Below, piece by piece: positions 57,885-64,000 of a stretch of DNA of 64,000 nt. The number at the start of each line of letters is the position of its first letter. The first letter of the stretch is position 1. A program made the position numbers and the translations under genes. Source of the stretch: Omphiscola glabra (Eukaryota > Mollusca > Gastropoda > Lymnaeidae); the NCBI GenBank assembly GCA_964017045.1, contig OZ024794.1:51861608-51925607 (forward strand), in the 5' to 3' direction. The notes under the pieces were generated by a model. The model saw nothing but the letters and a program-made list of their open reading frames with translations, did no database searches and had not been told where the DNA came from.

Positions 57885-58545
57885 AAGGCGTGGCCCGGGG
57901 TTCCTGATCCCAGTAGGACCCCGATCACGATTGACCGCGTAAACGTTTGTCCCTGAACCCATTTGGGATCTCGACCCCAATAAGATACCGACCCCATTGG
58001 TATCCCGAACCGGTTGGTATCCCGGTTGGATCCTGATCCTGGTAGGATCACGATCTCTGTGAGATTCCATTCCTTTTGGTTCTCTGTGAGATTCCATTCC
58101 TTTTTGGTTTACCGATCCAGTCAGGATCCCGTTTTCCGCGAAATCCGATTTTCCGGTGAGATCCCAATCAAGATGGTAGCCAACTTCCAGTTGGGATCTC
58201 GATCCCATTGGTATCCAGTTTTCCGCTCGGTTCTTAATCCTGCTGGCAACCCGATGTCGATGCGTTCCTGATCCTCACCCAGGTAGGAACCCGATCACGT
58301 TAGGAACATGTTCTCTGTGGGATTCCGCTCCCCACAGGGATCCCGTTTCCTGATGGAATCATCTTCTTTGATGCATCCCGTTTGCCGATAGCATCGCGAT
58401 CACGGTTCGATCCCGTTCCCCAATGGGATCGCGTTACTGCTGTGTTCAAGTTTACAGTTGGATCTCGTTCCCCGTTACGATTCTGTTCCTCGGTGTGTTT
58501 GTGTTCCCAGTGAAGTTTTGTTCCCGGTAGGATTATGAAGTGTAT
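57885..58545. repeat. Degenerate GGGATC-rich repeat region (copy 2)
   Basis: Paralogue of 14280-14790, about 150 bases longer owing to internal tandem duplication (for example the TGTGAGATTCCATTCC words near 58055 and 58088). Confidence 0.7.
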
Positions 58546-58729
58546 GTTAAAAGAAAATCCCCATGGATTATTGGAAATGAAAAGAACTAAACTAAAATTT
58601 CAATAAGTTTTTGATCACATTATATATCCCGTAGTAAAAAAAATATAAATTTTGGGGGAAAATTCTAGATTAAATTTAATATCTTCATCGAAAGGAGTAA
58701 AAAATAACTTTACTGCGAAATTATTACAT

Positions 58730-58800
58730 TAACTTTAGTGAATGAGTGTGAATCACCTTCAGCGAATAAATATGAATCACTTTTGGTGAACGAGTATAAA
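58730..58800 (-). repeat. Inverted units of the 24-bp minisatellite family (copy 2)
   Basis: Three reverse-orientation units (TTTAGTGAATGAGTGTGAAT, CAGCGAATAAATATGAATCA, TTTTGGTGAACGAG), the counterpart of 14975-15040. Confidence 0.7.
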
Positions 58801-58899
58801 TGTGGGTGCATTCCATAACTCTAACGATTTGTTTCGCCTGAGATGGGGGCCTTATAAAATCACTCGGATAAATAATAATATTAAAATTTTTAAGTTGTG

Positions 58900-60690
58900 C
58901 CATTAAAATCAGTTTAAAAATTTTTCTGGAAAAGTCTAGACCCACCCTGAATGGATTGGATATTGTCAATTTTAAATCCACCGATATTTTATTATGGACC
59001 ATAAAGAGTATTGTTACCATGGTGGCCTATATCCATAAACTCACAAACAACCTGATCATTGGTGTTGTCAAGTAATGGATGACACTCAACACGTTTAAGC
59101 TTAATGAAGACAAAACGGAAGCACTCCTCATTCACGATCACAAATCCTCCTCAACTTAACCTCCCCCCACCCTTATACCTCATTTCAAGTAGGTAACTCC
59201 GACATATAGTTTACATCCTCAGCTATCAATCTTGGTTATATTCTGTCCAAAAACATGTCTCTCGATAAACATATCTCTAACCTTTGTCGCTCTGCATACA
59301 CCGCTATCCGTCAGATCAGCTCCATTCGCCTCTACCTCACAGTTCATCATCATCATCATCATCATCAGGTCCCGTAGTCCTTCGACCGTTGGGGCGCCAC
59401 AGATGACATGTACACTATTCTTCTCCATTCCTCTCTTTCTTCTGCCCTGCGCATAGCATCGCCTAGTTTTAATCCCGTCCATTCTTTGATATTATCTTCC
59501 CATCTTTTTCTTTGTCTTCCTCTTCTTCTTCCTCCTCTGGTAGTGCCCTGCAAGATCTCTTTGGCGAGCCCTTGTTTTCTGGTCACGTGGCCATACCACT
59601 CAAGTTTGCGCTTTTTAACAGACGTCAGGAGGTCATCATATTGCCCAATTGCCTGACGAATCCTTTCTTTTATTTGCTCATTGGTGATGTGGTCTCTACA
59701 GCAGATGCCAAGAATGCCTCTGTAACATCTCATCTCCATCGCCTCCATTTTCCTTTCAAGTTCTGCTGTTAATGTCCAGGACTCACAGGCATATAAGAAA
59801 ATGGAGAGGATTAATGAGCGCATCAGCCTGATTTTGGTGCTGGGGGCTATATTTTTGTCGTTCCATATTTTCTTGAGCCTCTTTAGTGCTGCCGTGGTCT
59901 GCGCAATCCTGGCCTTGTTCCGAAACTATTGCTCCAAGGTACTTGAAGCTGCCAACTGTCTCTAATCTTTCCTCCCCGACCTTAATTTCAGTGGTGATGC
60001 CATTAGTACGATTTGTCATCATTTTAGTCTTTTCTGCACTGATTTGCATGCCAAAGGACGATGAAGTCTTGTTCACCAAAACACTTCTTAGAAAAATTAC
60101 ATAAAAACTCAGCTGCTAGGCTAGTTCTAAAGGCAAAAACAAAACGTGATCACGTCACTCCACTACTCCACTCACTTCATTGGCTCCCTGTACAAGCAAG
60201 GATTGACTACAAACTGTCTCTTCTCTGTCACAACTTTTTCTAACTTCTCTCTGTCTATTCACACCTTCGACAGCTTCGCTCTTCCACAGACGCGCGTTAT
60301 CTTTCCGTCCCCAAGACTTGCTCGAAAACAGGCGGTGAACGAGGTTTCTCTTTCTGCGTCCCCAAACAATGGAATTCTCTGCCACTACACATCCACAATG
60401 TAACAACCATCACAATTTTCAAAACTGCACTCAAAACACATCTCTTTAAACTATAATATCCTGACTGATTCCCAGCTCTGACCAATAAACGATGCTGATG
60501 GCTGCCATCCATAGATTGACATGTAAATATTTATGGAATGGTTGGAGTGAATATTAATTTGATTTTTTTTTAAAATTTACTTAAGATATGTTAAGTTTTA
60601 AGTTCATGATAATGTTTGTTAAATTGTATATACAGCATGGTTAGCCTATGCTTAATTACCACGCTATATAAAAATACTAATAATAAAATA
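58900..60690 (+). mobile_element. L2-like LINE fragment, split by an RTE-like insertion
   Basis: Left part shows FKLNEDKTEALLIHDHKSS and NLGYILSKNMSLDKHISNLC-type sequence in broken frames (59090-59340). Right part resumes at about 60070 with FTKTLLRKIT, RLVLKAKTKRDHV, SLHWLPVQARIDYKLSLLCH and the usual 3' end with a (TAA)n-like tail near 60680. Paralogue of 15600-16740; about 75 bases of it are missing at the insertion site. Confidence 0.75.
59345..60068 (-). mobile_element. RTE-like endonuclease/reverse-transcriptase LINE, 5'-truncated, with (TGA)n tail
   Basis: On the minus strand, ISAEKTKMMTN and VGSFKYLGAIVSE (59930-60040) are reverse-transcriptase landmarks, followed after frameshift by LYACESWTL, RCYRGILGI, KKRKLEWYGHV and RRRGRQRKRWEDNI (59400-59810), the usual C-terminal region of endonuclease/RT LINEs of lophotrochozoans. 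The element ends in a (TGA)n tail (59345-59367). Only the last 720 bases were inserted. Absent from the paralogous site near 15980-16055. Confidence 0.82.
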
Positions 60691-61015
60691 ATGCACGATG
60701 AACCTAATAACTGATTTATTTTTTTCATAACAATATTTAGGAATGTTTGGTGTTTTTTTTTTTTTTAAATATAAAACTTTTTTTTTTTTAATTCATTATT
60801 TTAAACGCCGTGTGGACAGCTTACGGAAATATAAAATGCGGCCAGCGAGATCTTCCCGTAAATGGATTAATGTTTTTTTTTAAAATTTATTAACGATTAT
60901 TTGTAAGCGCCTTAAAAAAAAATAATTTTCAAAGTTATGAAGCAGTAATAATAAAAACAGTAATAAATTTAAACATTGTTCCACTGCTTATTTTTTAACT
61001 GAACTCAAAGAGAAT
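60691..61015. other. Duplicated spacer matching 16740-17030
   Basis: AT-rich, with poly-T runs; pairs with the left block. Nothing else recognised. Confidence 0.45.
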
Positions 61016-62176
61016 TTTAGAAGCCTATATTCATTGTCGTGTTGGAAGACTAGAAATAGTTAGAAGCCCATCTTCATTGTCGTGTTGGAAGACTAGAAAT
61101 ATTTAGAAGCCCATCTTCATTGACGTGTTAGAAGACTAGAAATAGTTAGAAGCCCATCTTCATTGTCGTGTTGGAAGACTAGAAATAGTTAGAAGCCCAT
61201 CTTCATTGACGTGTTGGAAGACTAGAAATAGTTAGAAGCCTATCTTCATTGTCGTGTTGGAAGACTAGAAATAGTTAGAAGCCCATCTTCATTGACGTGT
61301 TGGAAGACTAGAAATAGTTAGAAGCCTATCTTCATTGACGTGTTGAAAGACTAGAAATAGTTAGAAGCCCATCTTCATTGACGTGTTGGAAGACTAGAAA
61401 TAGTTAGAAGCCTATCTTCATTGTCGTGTTGGAAGACTAGAAATAGTTAGAAGCCCATCTTCATTGACGTGTTGGAAGACTAGAAATAGTTAGAAGCCTA
61501 TCTTCATTGTCGTGTTGGAAGACTAGAAATAGTTAGAAGCCCATCTTCATTGACGTGTTGGAAGACTAGAAATAGTTAGAAGCCTATCTTCATTGACGTG
61601 TTGGAAGACTAGAAATAGTTAGAAGCCCATCTTCATTGACGTGTTGGAAGACTAGAAATAGTTAGAAGCCCATCTTCATTGTCGTGTTGGAAGACTAGAA
61701 ATAGTTAGAAGCCCATCTTCATTGACGTGTTGGAAGACTAGAAATAGTTAGAAGCCTATCTTCATTGTCGTGTTGGAAGACTAGAAATAGTTAGAAGCCT
61801 ATCTTCATTGACGTGTTGGAAGACTAGAAATAGTTAGAAGCCTATCTTCATTGACGTGTTGGAAGACTATAAATAGTTAGAAGCCTATCTTCATTGTCGT
61901 GTTGAAAGACTAGAAATAGTTAGAAGCCTATCTTCATTGACGTGTTGGAAGACTAGAAATAGTTAGAAGCCTATCTTCATTGACGTGTTGGAAGACTAGA
62001 AATAGTTAGAAGCCTATCTTCATTGACGTGTTGAAAGACTAGAAATAGTTAGAAGCCTATCTTCATTGACGTGTTGAAAGACTAGAACTAGTTAGAAGCC
62101 TATCTTCATTGACGTGTTGAAAAACTAGAAATAGTTAGAAGCCTATCTTCATTGACGTGTTGGAAGACTAGAAATA
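61016..62176. repeat. 43-bp minisatellite, about 27 copies, absent from the paralogous site
   Basis: Unit TTAGAAGCCCATCTTCATTG then ACGTGTTGGAAGACTAGAAATAG, with two common variants (CCCATC/CCTATC and GACG/GTCG). The paralogue near 17030-17070 has only part of one unit, joined to the same right flank (AAAACACTA.CACGAGACAC). The expansion therefore happened after the block duplication. Confidence 0.95.
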
Positions 62177-62589
62177 GAAAACACTACCACGAGACACACG
62201 CAAAAATAAAAATAAAGTTACATATCATGTGCGGCCCCTTTTCAGAAAAGTGGAGCCAAAACATTATTTAGAAGGTCTTCTTGAGTTTTGTTGAATTATT
62301 TGGGTCAGGGCAACCAAAGGTTAATCCAACATTGAGCATAGGTTAAATGGTTAATCATTTATTTTCCCGCTTAAGAAATTGATTTGTGTAAAATATGTAA
62401 AAGTAAATCTCCATGCTACAAACGTAAATCACATCACGTATACATGTAAGTAAAAAAATGTGTTTGTTGGTTTGTTTGTTCCACATACGTTTCTACGTGA
62501 ATTGATAGATCTTGACTAAACTTGTCACATATATCCATCCTTATCCGGAAGGAGCTTTTGGGTAATATGAACTTTTTATAACTGTCCCT
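62177..62589. other. Duplicated spacer matching 17060-17490
   Basis: Same order as the left copy but without its (AT)n microsatellite. No gene. Confidence 0.5.
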
Positions 62590-63310
62590 TTGGGGCCGAA
62601 GGCCTGAAATATATTTTTTATATCTTATATGACATATATAAATAAAAAGACCACAAATATTTTTACTTAAATCTCGACCAAACATAGAACGCATCAACAA
62701 TGCTCTCCCGTATAGACCGGATAGCGAAATCGAAAAGAGAGGGATGTGTATGCTTGTATAGCTTTGTGTAATCCGCGAATGACTGGCTCTCCACAGCATG
62801 CTTCCCGAGCAATAGGAGCAGTGGCCTGGTTTACATTGTGAATAGAACCGGGCCCAAAACGGACCCCTGTTGCATTACCCTACATCAAGTCAGCACTGCC
62901 GGAGAGACAGCCATCGACAGCGACCACCTTAGCTCTATTTTAAAGCTAGGACCTAAACCAAGCCAAAACTGAACCAGAAATAACAAAGTAATTTTCAAGA
63001 GTTTTTGTAGAAGGTTTCATGGTCAACAGTGTCAACGGCCGCCTTGCGGTCTTAGAGGATCAGGATGGAGACATCTCAACTGTCCAATTCGAGCAAGAGG
63101 TCATTGGTGACTCTCAAGAGAGCTGTGTGAGTGATAATGAAAGGTCCATAGGCCGACTGAATAAAACTGAGAAGAGAGTGGTCGTTTAAGTAATCTAAAA
63201 GTTGTTTTAGAACTATAAGTTTTTCAATGGCTTTAGATAAAAATAATATATTTAGATACAGTTCTATCTTTTTTAACAAAATTGTCATCCCGACAAGGCT
63301 TCTTAAGCAA
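62590..63310 (-). mobile_element. CR1/L2-type LINE reverse transcriptase fragment (copy 2)
   Basis: Paralogue of 17490-18250 on the minus strand; the frame is more broken (HSLLSFIQSAYGPF, LLRVTNDLLLELDS near 63100-63190). The same motif order is present, and the same flanks. Confidence 0.7.
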
Positions 63311-64000
63311 TTGTTCGATGACAGCTGACTTATATGTGTTTTATTTTTGTGTTTTATATTTTTGTTTCTTATTTAATGTTTAATTTTTGTGTTTTATATT
63401 TGTGCTGTATATTTGTGTGTTTTATGTTTGTTTGTTGTTGATGTGGTGTATTTAAATGTATTTTTTTTTACTGGTATTGGAATATTTATACGTCATCTCT
63501 TTTCGAGTTGAACTGTAGTAAAAGATACCTTTAAAGTAAAAACCGTTAAGATTTACGGGCTTGATGTTCAAGAGTTAATGTTCTCAATGAGCCCAGGCCC
63601 AATGTTGAACTCATTTATGATATGAACTAATATGTATGACCGGAATAAACTGTATCAAACACTGCGGTAACCTAAAGACTCAGGCTAAAAATGCAGCGAT
63701 ACAATACTAATATTAATTGGAATTTTCTTAGTAGGTCGCTGGTTGGAAGCCTGGCAAAACATCCTGATGGTTAATTGACCCACTATCCGTCAACGTACCG
63801 AGCTGAAACTTGGAACATATACTCATTGCCGATAACAATACATTTTTTAAATTTTCAACACCACTCCAAACTCAAAGCCACCCCCGATCCACACCGAATT
63901 TTTTTTCTTCAGCTTTTCCTATTTTTCAAGGGAAACATGAAGAAAAGTTCCCGTCAACTGCGTTAGATGAGAGTCTTATTTAAAAATAAATCGCAAGTGC
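63311..64000. other. End of duplicated block (matches 18250-18890)
   Basis: Continuous low-level similarity with the left copy up to the window edge; no gene recognised. Confidence 0.5.

Overview
The window looks like nuclear DNA of a lophotrochozoan animal, most likely a gastropod mollusc. Genes are split into short exons by GT-AG introns, the DNA is AT-rich, coding density is very low, and much of the rest is LINE, hAT and Helitron remnants plus an extraordinary load of minisatellites. The species call is an inference; no rRNA, tRNA or mitochondrial marker is present.

Genes. At the left edge (111-2783, minus) are the first two coding exons of an ADAM17/TACE-like metalloprotease: signal peptide, prodomain, cysteine-switch-like motif, furin site and start of the catalytic domain; the rest lies outside the window. 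The main content is a cluster of small secreted proteins of the ependymin-related type. I could assemble four apparently intact five-exon genes with the same intron phases (0, 0, 1, 1) and four shared cysteines: gene A (8069-10835, plus, 188 aa), gene F (19762-30554, minus, 197 aa), gene C (42113-45355, minus, 188 aa) and gene D (48074-50507, minus, 191 aa). There is also a decayed copy B (38130-40612, plus) that lost exons 1-2, and a truncated terminal exon D' (12584-12663, minus).

Duplications. Block 5245-10950 (gene A and its upstream DNA) is duplicated at about 35385-40700 (copy B). 12140-12663 matches 47590-48153. 13400-19000 matches 54440-64000, so the right end of the window is a second copy of the middle-left, later invaded by CT-rich repeats, an RTE-like LINE and an expanded 43-bp array.

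Mobile elements. A 2.7-kb hAT element with 8-bp target duplications and a broken transposase sits in intron 2 of gene F (24420-27145). A Helitron Rep remnant lies at 32990-35320 (minus). L2-like, CR1-like and RTE-like LINE pieces, a MULE-like palindromic MITE with a 9-bp duplication, a hAT-like MITE and a Helitron-type 3' terminus also occur.

Most unusual signal. Many minisatellites are not random: they start at, or are made from, nearby functional sequence. Arrays begin at the 5' splice site in the ADAM17-like gene (21 bp), gene F intron 2 (21 bp), copy B intron 3 (35 bp) and gene C intron 4 (46 bp, whose unit contains the exon end plus the splice donor). In the Helitron remnant two arrays (29 and 37 bp) are amplifications of Rep codons. 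Unexpanded paralogues in the same window supply the 'before' state for two arrays. Between these features lie long AT-rich stretches in which I see nothing.
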